Origin: Dactylosporangium siamense | GTDB taxonomy: Bacteria; Actinomycetota; Actinomycetes; Mycobacteriales; Micromonosporaceae | Direction: 5' to 3' | Assembly (NCBI RefSeq): GCF_016862795.1 | Contig: NZ_BONQ01000081.1 | Coordinates: 1 to 64,000 of the forward strand | DNA: 64,000 nt | Shown here: positions 26,720-36,064 of the stretch, piece after piece | Layout of the letters: each line of letters starts with the position of its first letter | Numbering within the stretch: the first letter of the stretch is position 1 | Made by a program: the position numbers and the translations under genes | The notes under the pieces: model-generated | What the model was told of the DNA's origin: nothing | What the model saw: the letters and a program-made list of their open reading frames with translations, nothing else | The model's database searches: none

Positions 26720-27658
26720 ATGCGGCTATTGCGGACCGTGCTGGCCACCGTGGCCCTGTTCGGCCTGTTCGGGGTGGTCTTCGGCGCCGACGACGGCGAC
26801 GCGGACGAGGACCAGGTCGCCGTCGAGCTGGACGGGCTGCGCGGCTGCGGCGCGATGCGATCCGGCGACGGCCGCCGGGACTGCGTGCGGCACCTGCAAC
26901 GGGTGCTGCAGGTGCGCGGCGCGCCGCTCGAACCGAGCGGCAACTACCTGGACGACACGACCAGATACGTGACCGAGTTCCAGACGGGGCAAGGGCTGCG
27001 GGCCGACGGCGCCGTCGACCGGCGGACCCTCGACGCCCTGACCGACCTGCCCGGCGACGGCCGCGGCTGGGACCTGCGTCGCGACTGCGTCTCATTGCGT
27101 GGCCCGGCCGGCACCGCGCCGGGTTCCGCCGGGGGCTGCGTCGTGACGTTGCGGGACCGGCTGGCCGGCCGCGGTGTCCCGGCCGGCCGCGGCGCCGACT
27201 TCGACGACGCCGCCACCGCGGCCGTGCGGACGTTTCAGCAGCGGGCCGGTCTGCCCGTCGTCGGCGTCGCCGGCCCGCAGACCCGCCTGGCGCTGTCCCT
27301 GCCACAACCGGCGTCCGGCGCCGTGGCATCGGGCTGCACCCCGCGCGGTTGCCTGATCGTCATCGGCCGCGCCTACACCCGTGACGCCGCCGCCGTGATC
27401 CCCGAGGACCCGTTCCTGCGCGGCGTGCTCGCGGACGTGATCAGCGGCATCGCCTGTGCCCAGGTCCGCGCCGTGCCCGCCGTCGCGGTCGGGTGCCAGG
27501 CGGTCGGCAGCTACATCGTCGACACCCTCGCCGAGGCGCTGAAGACCGCCGCCACCCGCGGTGCCTGCGTGCAGGTCAAGGTCGGCTACCCGGCCGGGCG
27601 GGACACGTGGTCACCGTTGAGCATCGCGCCCTACAACGGCGCCAACTGCCGGGACTGA
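26720..27658 (+). CDS. Secreted protein with two peptidoglycan-binding domains
   Basis: A 312-residue exported protein: MRLLRTVLATVALFGLFGVV is a signal peptide. Two PG_binding_1 domains follow, the first about residues 55-105 (CVRHLQRVLQVRGAPL ... VTEFQTGQGLRADGAVDRRT) and the second about 135-185 (VVTLRDRLAGRGVPAG ... VRTFQQRAGLPVVGVAGPQT). Paired cysteines near both suggest disulfides. The C-terminal 120 residues (Cys-containing, ending VGYPAGRDTWSPLSIAPYNG) match no family I know and contain no obvious hydrolase motif. GGGAGG precedes ATG 26720. It ends 10 bp from the convergent second Hsp70-like gene. It probably attaches to the cell wall and could be a ligand or partner of the receptor-like proteins on either side. 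Confidence 0.85.
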   Translation: MRLLRTVLATVALFGLFGVVFGADDGDADEDQVAVELDGLRGCGAMRSGDGRRDCVRHLQRVLQVRGAPLEPSGNYLDDTTRYVTEFQTGQGLRADGAVDRRTLDALTDLPGDGRGWDLRRDCVSLRGPAGTAPGSAGGCVVTLRDRLAGRGVPAGRGADFDDAATAAVRTFQQRAGLPVVGVAGPQTRLALSLPQPASGAVASGCTPRGCLIVIGRAYTRDAAAVIPEDPFLRGVLADVISGIACAQVRAVPAVAVGCQAVGSYIVDTLAEALKTAATRGACVQVKVGYPAGRDTWSPLSIAPYNGANCRD

Positions 27659-27668
27659 GGCAGTGCGG

Positions 27669-30104
27669 TCACAACAGGCCGGCCATGTCCCACACGCGGG
27701 TCGAGCTGTCCAGGCCCCCGGTGATGAGGCGCGTGCCGTCCGCGGTCACGGTCAGGCAGTAGACGGAGGTGAACGTCGATGTCGCCAGCAGCTGGTAGGT
27801 TGTCGCGTCCCACAACCGCATCGCGTTGTCCGGATCCGTGGTGGTCACGATCCCCGCGCCGTTCGGGCCGAAGAGCACCTCCTTGACCTTCTTCTGGCCC
27901 GAGGCGACGGCCTTCAGTTCGGTGCCGGCGACGACGTCCCAGACGCGGAACATGCCGTCGGAGCCTCCGGAGACCAGCTTCGTCGCGTCAGGGCTGAACG
28001 AGACGCCCCGTGCGCCGTCGGTGTGGGCCTGCACGGTCCTGTTGAGGGCGCCGTTGGCGACGTTCCAGATCCAGACCTTGCCACTGTCCGCGGCGGCGGC
28101 GAGCAGCGTGCCGGACTTGTCGAAGGTGATGCCGCGCATGCCGTCACCGTTGGTGCCGAGGGTCAGCCGCTCCTTACGGGTGGCGACGTCCCACAGCACC
28201 ACCCCGCCGTTTTCGCGCCCGACGGCGAGCAGGGTGCTGTCGGGGCTGAACTTGACCGTCGCGCCCGACCCGGCGTACCCGCCGCCGATCCTGCCGATCT
28301 GAGCCTTCGACCCGACCTCCTTGACGGTGACGCCGGCCTCGGCGGCGAACGCCACGACCTGGCCGTTCGGGCTGAGCGCGACGGTGTCGATCGTCTGCAG
28401 GGCGTTCCTGGTGTCGTGCAGGACCACGCCGTCCGTCTTGCCCTGCTGGCGCAGCCGGACGGTGCCGTCGAGGCTGCTGGTGGCGTACAGCGATCCGTCG
28501 GGCGTGACGCTGACCCCGGTCACGTAGCTGGCGTTGGCGTCGGTGATCTCGAGCTGCCGGAACTCCGGGATCCGCGGGGTCGGTGAGGCGGATCGGGTGG
28601 GGGAGGAGCCGCCGTCGTTCGGAGTGTTCCCGCCGTTGCCGGCGCCGGGGAGATAGATGGCGGCCGCGACGACCGCCGCGAGCACCACGACGGCGATCGC
28701 CACCCGGCGGCCCGGACGGTTCGGGGGCGGCCCCGGTAGCGCAGGCACAACGGCCGGTGACCGCACCGCCGTGCCGGCCGGTGCCGGCACCGCAGCGACA
28801 CCTGGCTCCTCCGCGGAAGCGGCATCCGGCACGGCAGCGGGAGCGGCATCCGGTTCCGCAGCCGGATCGGCATCCGGCACCGCAACGGGAGCGGCGGCTG
28901 GCACGGCAGCGGGAGCCGGCTCCGGCACAGGTTCGGGCGGCGTCGCCGACGCCGGGGAGCCGAGCGTCACGTCCGACGGCACGAGCTGCACTGAAGGCTC
29001 CGCGACCGGGAGCCGCGGCGCCGGGTAGACGACGGGCAACGCCATCGATGCCGGCGCCGGAGCGACGCGCAGGCTGCCCTCGGCGACGACCAGCTCGGGC
29101 CGTTCCCGGACGACCGGCGCGACACCCAGGGCCTGGTGCAGCAGCGTCGCCGCGAGGGGGATGCGGGACGACCCGCCAACCAGGAACACGGCCCGCTCGG
29201 GTGCTTTCCCGGCGGCCCGGACGACGGCGCGGGTCGCGGTGACGGTGCGGTCCAGGATCGGCCGGGCGAGCTGCTCCAGCTGGTCCCGTCCGAGCGGCAC
29301 GTCGGTGGCGAACAACGGCACGTGGATGAGCGTCGAGGCGGTCCGCGACAGCATCTCCTTGCCGGTCCGCACGTCGTCCCACAGCATCCGGGCCAGCCGC
29401 CGGTCCTCGCCGGTGACCGGCTGCGCCAGCCTGGCCCACCGCTCCGGGTCCCGCGACGCGAAGACGGTCCCGAGGTACGCGACGACGGCCGCGTCCACGT
29501 CGAGCCCGCCGGTGTCCTCCAGCCCCCGTTCGGCGAGCACCTCGAACCCGTCGGCGGTGCGGCGCACTACGGATGCGTCGAAGGTGCCGGCGCCGAAGTC
29601 GTACACCACCACCTGCGAACCGACGGCAAGACCCGCGGCGAACGCGTGGGCGGCGGCGACGGGCTCCGCGACCAGCGTGACGGTCCCGAGCCCGGCGGCG
29701 GCCGCGGCCTCAGCCAGCAGCCCGCGGCGGGCCGTTCCCCACCCGGCCGGGCAGGTGACCGTCACGTCCTCGACCGCCTCCCCGGCGACCCTGGAAGCCT
29801 CCACGGCAACCCGTCGGAACACGGCCGCGACCAGGACCACCGAGGAGACCTCGGCCCCGCCGAGCAGGACGGTGCCCTCGTCGATGACCCGTTTCGGGTT
29901 CGGCTCGAACGCCTCCGGCAGCGCCCGCGCCGCGTGCAGCGCGTCCCGCCCGACCAGCAGCTCCCCGTCCGCGGTCCGGCACACCGCCGACGGGAGCAGC
30001 TCCGAGCCGTCGAACAGCAGCGGCCTGGCCTGCTCCCCGCCGGTGGCGAGCACCGCGACGGTGTTGAAGGTGCCGAAGTCGATGCCGAGCCGGGTGCCTG
30101 CCAC
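27669..30104 (-). CDS. Hsp70-like ATPase with membrane span and WD40 domain
   Basis: An 811-residue protein built like its neighbour at 21035: an N-terminal Hsp70/actin-type ATPase (GIDFGTFNTVAV, VYDFGAGTFDASVV, FLVGGSSRIPLAATLL; residues 1-360), a Pro/Ala/Glu-rich linker of about 100 residues, one membrane helix (VAIAVVVLAAVVAAAIYLPG, about 463-485), and then WD40-type repeats to the end (SVTPDGSLYATSSLDGTVRL, VSFSPDATKLVSGGSDGMFR and others), which should fold as a beta propeller outside the membrane. The substrate-binding domain of true Hsp70 is absent. The frame begins at a TTG at 30143; GTG at 30104 is preferred because the ATPase sequence starts there (VAGTRLGIDFG). Probably paralogous to the protein at 21035 in its ATPase part, with a different sensor fused on. 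Confidence 0.87.
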   Translation of the reverse strand: MAGTRLGIDFGTFNTVAVLATGGEQARPLLFDGSELLPSAVCRTADGELLVGRDALHAARALPEAFEPNPKRVIDEGTVLLGGAEVSSVVLVAAVFRRVAVEASRVAGEAVEDVTVTCPAGWGTARRGLLAEAAAAAGLGTVTLVAEPVAAAHAFAAGLAVGSQVVVYDFGAGTFDASVVRRTADGFEVLAERGLEDTGGLDVDAAVVAYLGTVFASRDPERWARLAQPVTGEDRRLARMLWDDVRTGKEMLSRTASTLIHVPLFATDVPLGRDQLEQLARPILDRTVTATRAVVRAAGKAPERAVFLVGGSSRIPLAATLLHQALGVAPVVRERPELVVAEGSLRVAPAPASMALPVVYPAPRLPVAEPSVQLVPSDVTLGSPASATPPEPVPEPAPAAVPAAAPVAVPDADPAAEPDAAPAAVPDAASAEEPGVAAVPAPAGTAVRSPAVVPALPGPPPNRPGRRVAIAVVVLAAVVAAAIYLPGAGNGGNTPNDGGSSPTRSASPTPRIPEFRQLEITDANASYVTGVSVTPDGSLYATSSLDGTVRLRQQGKTDGVVLHDTRNALQTIDTVALSPNGQVVAFAAEAGVTVKEVGSKAQIGRIGGGYAGSGATVKFSPDSTLLAVGRENGGVVLWDVATRKERLTLGTNGDGMRGITFDKSGTLLAAAADSGKVWIWNVANGALNRTVQAHTDGARGVSFSPDATKLVSGGSDGMFRVWDVVAGTELKAVASGQKKVKEVLFGPNGAGIVTTTDPDNAMRLWDATTYQLLATSTFTSVYCLTVTADGTRLITGGLDSSTRVWDMAGLL

Positions 30105-30146
30105 CCCGGAACTATATGGGGTCGGACGCACCCGGCTCGGCAACCA

Positions 30147-31886
30147 TCAGGACAGTTGGATGGTCCACTGCTGGTTGGTGCCGCCGCCGTACGGCCACTG
30201 GATGACCTTGGCGCCGTCGGCGGTGGAGGCGGCGTTGACGTCGGCGGACTTGCCGCTGTGGCGGGCGGTGAGCCGGTAGTAGCCGCTGCCGGCGTCGGCG
30301 ATGGTCCACTGCTGGTTCGCGGAGCTGCTGTAGGTCCACTGGATGAGCGGGGCGCCGTCGGCGGTGGAGGCCTGGTCGACGTCGAGGGCCTTGCCGCTGC
30401 CGGCGTTGATCACCTTGTAGTAGCCGCTACCGGCGTCCTGCAGGTACCAGCGCTGGTTGGCGGCGCCGGTGTAGGTGCGCTGGTCGATGGTGGTGCCGTC
30501 GGTGGTGCCGGCCGGGTAGACCTCCAGCGCCTTGCCGCTCTTGCGGTTGAGGAGTTGATACGTCCTGGTCGGGTCGAACGTGGCTGCGCTGCCGCCCGCG
30601 GTGATGACCACGTTGTACGCGTTGGCGGCGGCCAGGTTCGGCACGGTCACGGTGATCTGGCCGTTGGCGACGGTCGCCGTGGTGCGGGACAGCTGGGTGG
30701 GGCCGTTGGAAACACCCGCGCCCGAGTTCGCGAGGGCGGAGACGGTGACGGTGACGGTGCTGCCGAAGGACGCCGAGGCGAAGCCCTTGACGACGACGTC
30801 GGTGCTGCCGGCCGCGCCGCCGAGGATGACGCTCGCCTGCTGCTTGCCGTCGTCGAGCGAGGCGAGGGCCTGCAGGGCGCCGGTCTGGTTGGGCAGCGTC
30901 GTGCGGACCGTGCTGCCGGTCATGTTGCCGTACCAGTTGTAGAGGTACCAGGCGCTGGCCTTCTGGGTGCCGCCCGGGGTGAGCAGCTCGTTGAGGGTGC
31001 CGGCCGGGGTCCAGTACGCGAGGCAGCCGTACACCTTGCTGGTCTCGAAGCGGGACAGGTACTGCACCAGGTTGCCGGGGATGCCCATGTCGACGTTCTG
31101 CCGGCCGTACTCGTTGATGTTCACCGGCAGCCGGCCGATGCCCAGGTCGGACTCGATGCGGCGGTAGTCGTCGTAGTTGGTGTACCAGTTGGCCAGGGCC
31201 GCGTTGTCCAGCGCGTGCCAGGTGGTCATCTGCGGCACGACGTTGTTGTTCTTCGCGAAGGTGTAGAACGTGCGCATCGCCGCGCTGTTGTAGCTCAGGA
31301 AGTTCGGGCCGGCGATGACCGCGGTCGGGTCGATGGAGCGGATCCGTTGGTACGCGGCCTTCCAGTCGTTGAGCAGCTGGGTCAGCTTGGTGCCGCTGTT
31401 GGCGTACCAGATCCAGTCCGGCTCGTTGAACGGCACGTAGATGAACCTGCTGCGGTTCGGGTTGGCCACGACCTTGTTGGTGATAGCGGTGACGTGGTTG
31501 AGGTATTCGCTGATGCCGTTGTTCGGGTACGGCCACTGGGCGTAGTCGTCCTGCATGTAGATCATGACGGCCTTCCCGCCGGCCTGCAGGAAGTCGGGCG
31601 CCACGTCGAAGGCGTCACCCTCGGCGTGCTGCAGGCCGCCCGGCGGCTTCTGCCCGGTGTACTGGGGCTTGAGGCCGGCCAGCATCGACGGGCCGGGCTG
31701 GTTGTCGAAGGCGAGGCCGTAGAGCCAGCCGGTGGCGCCGTGCATGACCGCGCCGGTGCCGGCGGACAGGTCCACGGTGACGACCGGGTTGGCGGCGAGG
31801 CCGGGCACCGGCTGGACGACCAGCCCGAGCACGGTGGCGGTCACGCCCGTTACGAGGGCGCGCAGGAGGAAGGAACGTCGCCGCAT
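30147..31886 (-). CDS. Secreted clan-A glycoside hydrolase with ricin-type CBM13
   Basis: A 579-residue exported enzyme. MRRRSFLLRALVTGVTATVL looks like a Tat signal (RRxFL). The catalytic part (about 35-340) has a TIM-barrel style with VPFNEPDWIWY, holding the acid/base Glu in a Asn-Glu-Pro motif, and VNINEYG near 240, a likely nucleophile Glu; GH39-like is the nearest call but the family is not certain. A short beta domain follows, then three ricin QxW-type subrepeats (about 440-579: YQLLNRKSGKALEVYPAGTT, YYKVINAGSGKALDVDQAST, YYRLTARHSGKSADVNAAST). GAAAGGAG precedes ATG 31886; the upstream ATG at 31907 would place the ribosome-binding site inside the gene. Divergent from the PL11 lyase with shared operators between; likely acts on plant cell-wall polysaccharide. 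Confidence 0.85.
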   Translation of the reverse strand: MRRRSFLLRALVTGVTATVLGLVVQPVPGLAANPVVTVDLSAGTGAVMHGATGWLYGLAFDNQPGPSMLAGLKPQYTGQKPPGGLQHAEGDAFDVAPDFLQAGGKAVMIYMQDDYAQWPYPNNGISEYLNHVTAITNKVVANPNRSRFIYVPFNEPDWIWYANSGTKLTQLLNDWKAAYQRIRSIDPTAVIAGPNFLSYNSAAMRTFYTFAKNNNVVPQMTTWHALDNAALANWYTNYDDYRRIESDLGIGRLPVNINEYGRQNVDMGIPGNLVQYLSRFETSKVYGCLAYWTPAGTLNELLTPGGTQKASAWYLYNWYGNMTGSTVRTTLPNQTGALQALASLDDGKQQASVILGGAAGSTDVVVKGFASASFGSTVTVTVSALANSGAGVSNGPTQLSRTTATVANGQITVTVPNLAAANAYNVVITAGGSAATFDPTRTYQLLNRKSGKALEVYPAGTTDGTTIDQRTYTGAANQRWYLQDAGSGYYKVINAGSGKALDVDQASTADGAPLIQWTYSSSANQQWTIADAGSGYYRLTARHSGKSADVNAASTADGAKVIQWPYGGGTNQQWTIQLS

Positions 31887-31951
31887 CGAGCGGCTCCTTT
31901 CAAGCATGAAACCGGGCGTGGCGGGCGCGGTATCGAAGTCGGTGTGACGGA

Positions 31952-31980
31952 AGTGTGAGCGGTCACATCTGATGTGTCAA
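31952..31980 (-). promoter_or_regulatory. Promoter with overlapping LacI-type and GntR-type operators
   Basis: On the minus strand TTGACA (31980-31975) and CACACT (31957-31952) are separated by 17 bp, a plausible promoter for the clan-A hydrolase. The spacer contains TGTGAGCGGTCACA (31954-31967, LacI-type) overlapping ACATCTGATGT (31965-31975, the perfect GntR-type word) by three bases. A degenerate word ACGTCATATGT at 32075-32085 lies nearer the divergent PL11 gene. Confidence 0.75.
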
Positions 31981-32127
31981 GCGACCATACATGAGATGAA
32001 TCCGAGCGACGGACCGTGAAAGTTTCAGGTCTGTAGTGGTCTGTCCGGATTGATTCGTTGCTACATCGAGCCAGACGTCATATGTTCCCCGCGTTGGAAC
32101 CCGCCAGTCCACAGTGGAGGAAACATC

Positions 32128-34449
32128 GTGAAACCCACCCGGCCGCGCCGTGCGCGTGGCTTCCTGGCGCTCGGCGCGGCGACCGTGCTCGCGGGCGTCG
32201 GCGCCGTCGTCATCCTGCCGGCCGCCGACGCCGCCACCGTCGACACCGGCGCCTACTACCAGCTCGTTTCCCGTTCCAGCGGCAAGGCCGTCCAGGTGAC
32301 CGGCGGCTCCACCGCCGACAACGCCGCCGTGACCCAGGGCGACGCCGACACCGCGGCGGCCTATCAGCAGTTCCAGTTCGTCGACGCCGGCGGTGGGTAC
32401 TACCGGCTGCGCGCCCGGCACAGCGGCAAGGTGCTCGACGTCGCGGCCCGGTCCACGGTGGACGGTGCCGACGTCGTGCAGTACACCGACAACAACGGGA
32501 CCAACCAGCAGTTCCGGCTCGCCGACTCGGCGGACGGGGCGGTGCGCCTGGTGAACCGCAACAGCGGCAAGGTCCTCGACGTCTGGGAGAACTCGTCGGC
32601 CGCCGGCGCGCGGATCTCGCAGTACACCGACAACGACTCGGCGAACCAGCAGTGGCGGCTGGTCAAGCTCGGCACCGTGGACCCCGGGCCACCCGCGGGC
32701 GCGCGGCAGGTGGAGCGGCTGGACCGGGGCGTCACCAGCGTCCGGTCCGGCTCCGGGAACCTCGTCAGCTGGCGCCTGCTGGGCACCGACCCGGCGGCCG
32801 TCGCGTTCAACCTGTACCGCGGCTCGACGAGGCTCAACGCCGCACCGCTGACCGCGTCGACGAACTACCTCGACCAGGGCGCCGCCACCGACGCGTCCTA
32901 CACCGTGCGGGCCGTCGTCAACGGCGCCGAGCAGGCCGCCTCGCCCGCCTCACTGCGCTTCACCGGCGGCGGCTACCTCGACGTGCCGCTGCAGGTGCCG
33001 GCCGGCGGCACCACGCCGAGCGGTGAGGCGTACACCTACTCGGCCAACGACACCAGCGTCGGCGACGTGGACGGCGACGGCCGCTACGAGTTCATCGTGA
33101 AGTGGGAGCCGTCCAACGCCAAGGACAACTCGCAGTCCGGGTACACCGGCAACGTCTACCTCGACGCGTACCGCCTCGACGGGACCCGGCTGTGGCGGAT
33201 CGACCTGGGCCGCAACATCCGGGCCGGGGCGCATTACACGCAGTTCCAGGTGTACGACTATGACGGCGACGGCCGGGCCGAGGTCGCGGCGAAGACCGCC
33301 GACGGGACCCGCGACGGCCGCGGCACGGTCATCGGCAGCGCGTCCGCCGACCACCGCACGTCCGGCGGCTACATCCTGTCCGGCCCCGAGTACCTCACCG
33401 TCTTCAACGGGCTCACCGGCGCCGCGATGTCCACAGTGGACTACGTGCCGGCGCGCGGGACCGTGTCGGCGTGGGGTGACTCCTACGGCAACCGGGTCGA
33501 CCGCTTCCTGGCCGGCACCGCGTACCTCGACGGGAAACGGCCGAGCCTCATCATGTCGCGCGGCTACTACACCCGGACGGTCATCACCGCGTGGGACTTC
33601 CGCAACGGCGCGCTGACCCGGCGGTGGACCTTCGACAGCAACACCGCCGGCAGCCAGTACGCCGGGCAGGGCAACCACCAGCTGGCCGTCGCCGACGTCG
33701 ACGCCGACGGCAAGGACGAGATCGTCTTCGGCGCCATGTGCGTCGACGACAACGGCGCGGCGCTGTGGAACACCCGCAACGGCCACGGCGACGCCCTGCA
33801 CGTCGGGGACCTCGACCCGGCCCGGCCGGGCCTGGAGGTGTTCAAGGTGTCCGAGGACGCGTCGAAGCCGAGCTCCTGGTTCGCCGACGCCCGAACCGGG
33901 CAGATCCTGTGGTCCACCCCCGCCGCCGGCGACAACGGCCGCGGCGTCTCCGACGACATCTGGGCCGGCAGCCCCGGCGCGGAGTCCTGGTCCGCCGCCG
34001 GCGGCGACGGCATCCGCAACACCAGGGGCACGATCGTTGGCCGCAAGCCGTCGTCGATGAACTTCACCGTCTGGTGGGACGCCGACCCGGTCCGGGAACT
34101 GCTCGACGGGACCAGGATCGACAAGTACGGCACGTCCGGGGAGACCCGGCTGCTGACGGCCGCCGGGGTCTCGTCGAACAACAGCACCAAGTCGACCCCG
34201 AACCTGTCCGGCGACCTGTTCGGCGACTGGCGGGAGGAGGTCGTCTGGCGCACCTCGGACAGCCGGGCCCTGCGCGTCTACAGCACCACCAGCCTGACCG
34301 ACCGGCGGATCCCGACGCTCATGCACGACGTGCAGTACCGCACCGCGATCGCCTGGCAGAACACCGCCTACAACCAGCCGCCGCACCCGAGCTTCTTCAT
34401 CGGCAACGGCATGACCACGCCGCCGCAGCCGTCGGTCTACACCCCGTGA
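32128..34449 (+). CDS. Secreted rhamnogalacturonan lyase, family PL11, with CBM13
   Basis: A 773-residue exported polysaccharide lyase. VKPTRPRRARGFLALGAATV onward is a signal peptide ending ADA. Residues about 38-185 are a ricin-type carbohydrate-binding module with three subrepeats (YYQLVSRSSGKAV, YYRLRARHSGKVLDV, VRLVNRNSGKVLDV). A short fibronectin-like linker leads to the PL11 catalytic propeller from about residue 290: TSVGDVDGDGRYEFIVKWEP, YTGNVYLDAYRLDGTRLWRI, VYDYDGDGRAEVAAKTADGT, VADVDADGKDEIVFGA and GDLFGDWREEVVW are hallmark segments, the Asp-rich loops binding calcium. It should cleave the rhamnose-galacturonate backbone of rhamnogalacturonan I by elimination. GTG 32128 has GGAGGAAAC upstream. 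It is followed by a strong terminator. Confidence 0.93.
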   Translation: MKPTRPRRARGFLALGAATVLAGVGAVVILPAADAATVDTGAYYQLVSRSSGKAVQVTGGSTADNAAVTQGDADTAAAYQQFQFVDAGGGYYRLRARHSGKVLDVAARSTVDGADVVQYTDNNGTNQQFRLADSADGAVRLVNRNSGKVLDVWENSSAAGARISQYTDNDSANQQWRLVKLGTVDPGPPAGARQVERLDRGVTSVRSGSGNLVSWRLLGTDPAAVAFNLYRGSTRLNAAPLTASTNYLDQGAATDASYTVRAVVNGAEQAASPASLRFTGGGYLDVPLQVPAGGTTPSGEAYTYSANDTSVGDVDGDGRYEFIVKWEPSNAKDNSQSGYTGNVYLDAYRLDGTRLWRIDLGRNIRAGAHYTQFQVYDYDGDGRAEVAAKTADGTRDGRGTVIGSASADHRTSGGYILSGPEYLTVFNGLTGAAMSTVDYVPARGTVSAWGDSYGNRVDRFLAGTAYLDGKRPSLIMSRGYYTRTVITAWDFRNGALTRRWTFDSNTAGSQYAGQGNHQLAVADVDADGKDEIVFGAMCVDDNGAALWNTRNGHGDALHVGDLDPARPGLEVFKVSEDASKPSSWFADARTGQILWSTPAAGDNGRGVSDDIWAGSPGAESWSAAGGDGIRNTRGTIVGRKPSSMNFTVWWDADPVRELLDGTRIDKYGTSGETRLLTAAGVSSNNSTKSTPNLSGDLFGDWREEVVWRTSDSRALRVYSTTSLTDRRIPTLMHDVQYRTAIAWQNTAYNQPPHPSFFIGNGMTTPPQPSVYTP

Positions 34450-34471
34450 ACCCGTTCTGAACCGTCTGCTC

Positions 34472-34503
34472 GGATGGCCCGCGGCGCCCGCCGCGGGCCA
34501 TCC
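34472..34503 (+). terminator. Terminator hairpin after the PL11 gene
   Basis: GGATGGCCCGCGGCG (34472-34486) pairs perfectly with CGCCGCGGGCCATCC (34489-34503): a 15-bp stem, about 20 bp after the PL11 stop. The tail is not T-rich (GCCGTTTCC), as is common in actinomycetes. Confidence 0.85.
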
Positions 34504-34617
34504 GCCGTTTCCGGAGACCGTCAGCGTCATTCATCCGACTTTTGGGGGATGCCGCCGTGGTCCGGGTTTCGTCACAGCGCGCAAACTCGTTGTTTCCCAA
34601 GCAGCGGGAGATGGCTC

Positions 34618-34659
34618 TGGACGTCCGGGTTGCGGTCAGGGTACAAATACATCAGATGT
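34618..34659 (+). promoter_or_regulatory. Promoter and GntR-type operator of L-fuconate dehydratase gene
   Basis: TGGACG (34618-34623) and TACAAA (34642-34647) with an 18-bp spacer form a candidate promoter. The perfect word ACATCAGATGT (34649-34659) begins one base after the -10 element, where a bound repressor would block initiation. The same arrangement occurs at 48555. No LacI-type word is present here. Confidence 0.72.
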
Positions 34660-34747
34660 TCGTCGTGAGTGATGCGGTTCGCGCCCTCACGTCCCCCCGA
34701 ACGACGCGTGCCGCGAGGCGGCGCCGATCAACATTCCAGGAGCACCG

Positions 34748-36055
34748 GTGACTGAGCGCATCTCGTCTGTGGACACCTTTGACGTGCGGTTTCCCACATC
34801 ACGTCACCGGGACGGTTCGGATGCGATGAACCCGTTCCCGGACTACTCCGCGGCCTACGTGGTGCTGCGCACGACGGCCGGCGCGGAGGGCTTTGGTCTG
34901 ATCTTCACGGTGGGCCGCGGCACGGAGATCGAGGTCGCCGCGGTGCGGTCGCTCGCCGGGATGGTGGTCGGCGCATCGGTCGAGGAGCTGATCGCCGACC
35001 CCGGCGCCCTGGCGCGGCGGATGATCGGCGACAGCCAGATCCGCTGGCTCGGCCCGGAGAAAGGCGTCGTGCACATGGCCGCCGGTGGGCTCGTCAACGC
35101 GGTCTGGGACCTGGCCGCCCGGCGGGCCGGGAAGCCGCTGTGGCAGCTGCTGGCCGGCATGACACCGGAGGCGCTCGTCGCTCAGATCGACTTCCGGTAC
35201 CTGCGTGACGCGCTCACCGAGCACGAGGCCGTCGCGTTGCTCCGCGGTGGTGTGTCCGGGCGCGAGGAGCGCACGCGGTTGCTGCTCGAGGAGGGGTATC
35301 CGGCGTATACCACCACGCCCGGCTGGCTCGGCTACGACGACGACAAGCTGGCCCGGCTGTGCAAGGAAGCGGTCGACGACGGCTACGAGCTGATCAAGCT
35401 GAAGGTCGGCGGCGACCTGGCCGACGACGTGCGCCGGATGGGGATCGCCCGGCAGGCGGTGGGGCCGAAGATCCGCATCGCGGTGGACGCGAACCAGATC
35501 TGGGGCGTCGGCGAGGCGATCGCGTGGATGCGAGAGCTGCGGGTGTTCGACCCGTACTGGATCGAGGAGCCGACGTCCCCGGACGACATCCTGGGCCACG
35601 CGGCGGTGCGGCAGGGCGTCGCGCCGGTCCTGGTGGCGACGGGCGAGCACGTGCACAACGCCGTGATGTTCAAGCAGTTGCTGCAGGCCGGCGCGCTGGA
35701 CGTGGTGCAGATCGACGCCTGCCGGGTCGGCGGGGTGAACGAGAACCTGGCGATCCTGTTGCTGGCGGCCAAGTTCGGCGTGCCGGTGTGCCCGCACGCC
35801 GGCGGGGTCGGGCTGTGCGAGCTGGTGCAGCACCTGGCGATGTTCGACTTCGTGGCGGTGTCCGGGTCGACCGACAACCGGGCGATCGAATACGTCGACC
35901 ACCTGCACGAGCACTTCGTCGACCCGGTCCGGGTCAGCGCCGGCCGGTATCTGGCGCCGACGGCACCGGGGATGAGCGCGGAGATGGTCGCCGGTTCGGT
36001 GGCGGCGTACCGGTTCCCCGACGGCCCGGAGTGGGCCGCGGCGACGGCCGCCTGA
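34748..36055 (+). CDS. L-fuconate dehydratase (enolase superfamily)
   Basis: A 435-residue cytoplasmic enzyme of the mandelate-racemase branch of the enolase superfamily. It dehydrates L-fuconate to 2-keto-3-deoxy-L-fuconate. The N-terminal [20 protein letters not shown] and [11 protein letters not shown] are highly specific for L-fuconate dehydratases. The barrel shows the base-bearing [10 protein letters not shown], the three magnesium ligands ([25 protein letters not shown]) and the terminal [20 protein letters not shown]. Length matches the family. GTG 34748 follows AGGAGCACC. It is the central step of the L-fucose route completed by genes at 48588-51705 and 58205, and its promoter carries the same operator word as theirs. 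The LacI gene follows 9 bp downstream and is probably cotranscribed. Confidence 0.92.
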   Translation: MTERISSVDTFDVRFPTSRHRDGSDAMNPFPDYSAAYVVLRTTAGAEGFGLIFTVGRGTEIEVAAVRSLAGMVVGASVEELIADPGALARRMIGDSQIRWLGPEKGVVHMAAGGLVNAVWDLAARRAGKPLWQLLAGMTPEALVAQIDFRYLRDALTEHEAVALLRGGVSGREERTRLLLEEGYPAYTTTPGWLGYDDDKLARLCKEAVDDGYELIKLKVGGDLADDVRRMGIARQAVGPKIRIAVDANQIWGVGEAIAWMRELRVFDPYWIEEPTSPDDILGHAAVRQGVAPVLVATGEHVHNAVMFKQLLQAGALDVVQIDACRVGGVNENLAILLLAAKFGVPVCPHAGGVGLCELVQHLAMFDFVAVSGSTDNRAIEYVDHLHEHFVDPVRVSAGRYLAPTAPGMSAEMVAGSVAAYRFPDGPEWAAATAA

Positions 36056-36064
36056 AACCCCGGT

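Noticed and set aside
31981-31999. ACATGAGATGA as a further GntR-type site
   Set aside because: It lacks the left half of the palindrome (ACATG instead of ACATC); too degenerate to count, although it lies in the right region.
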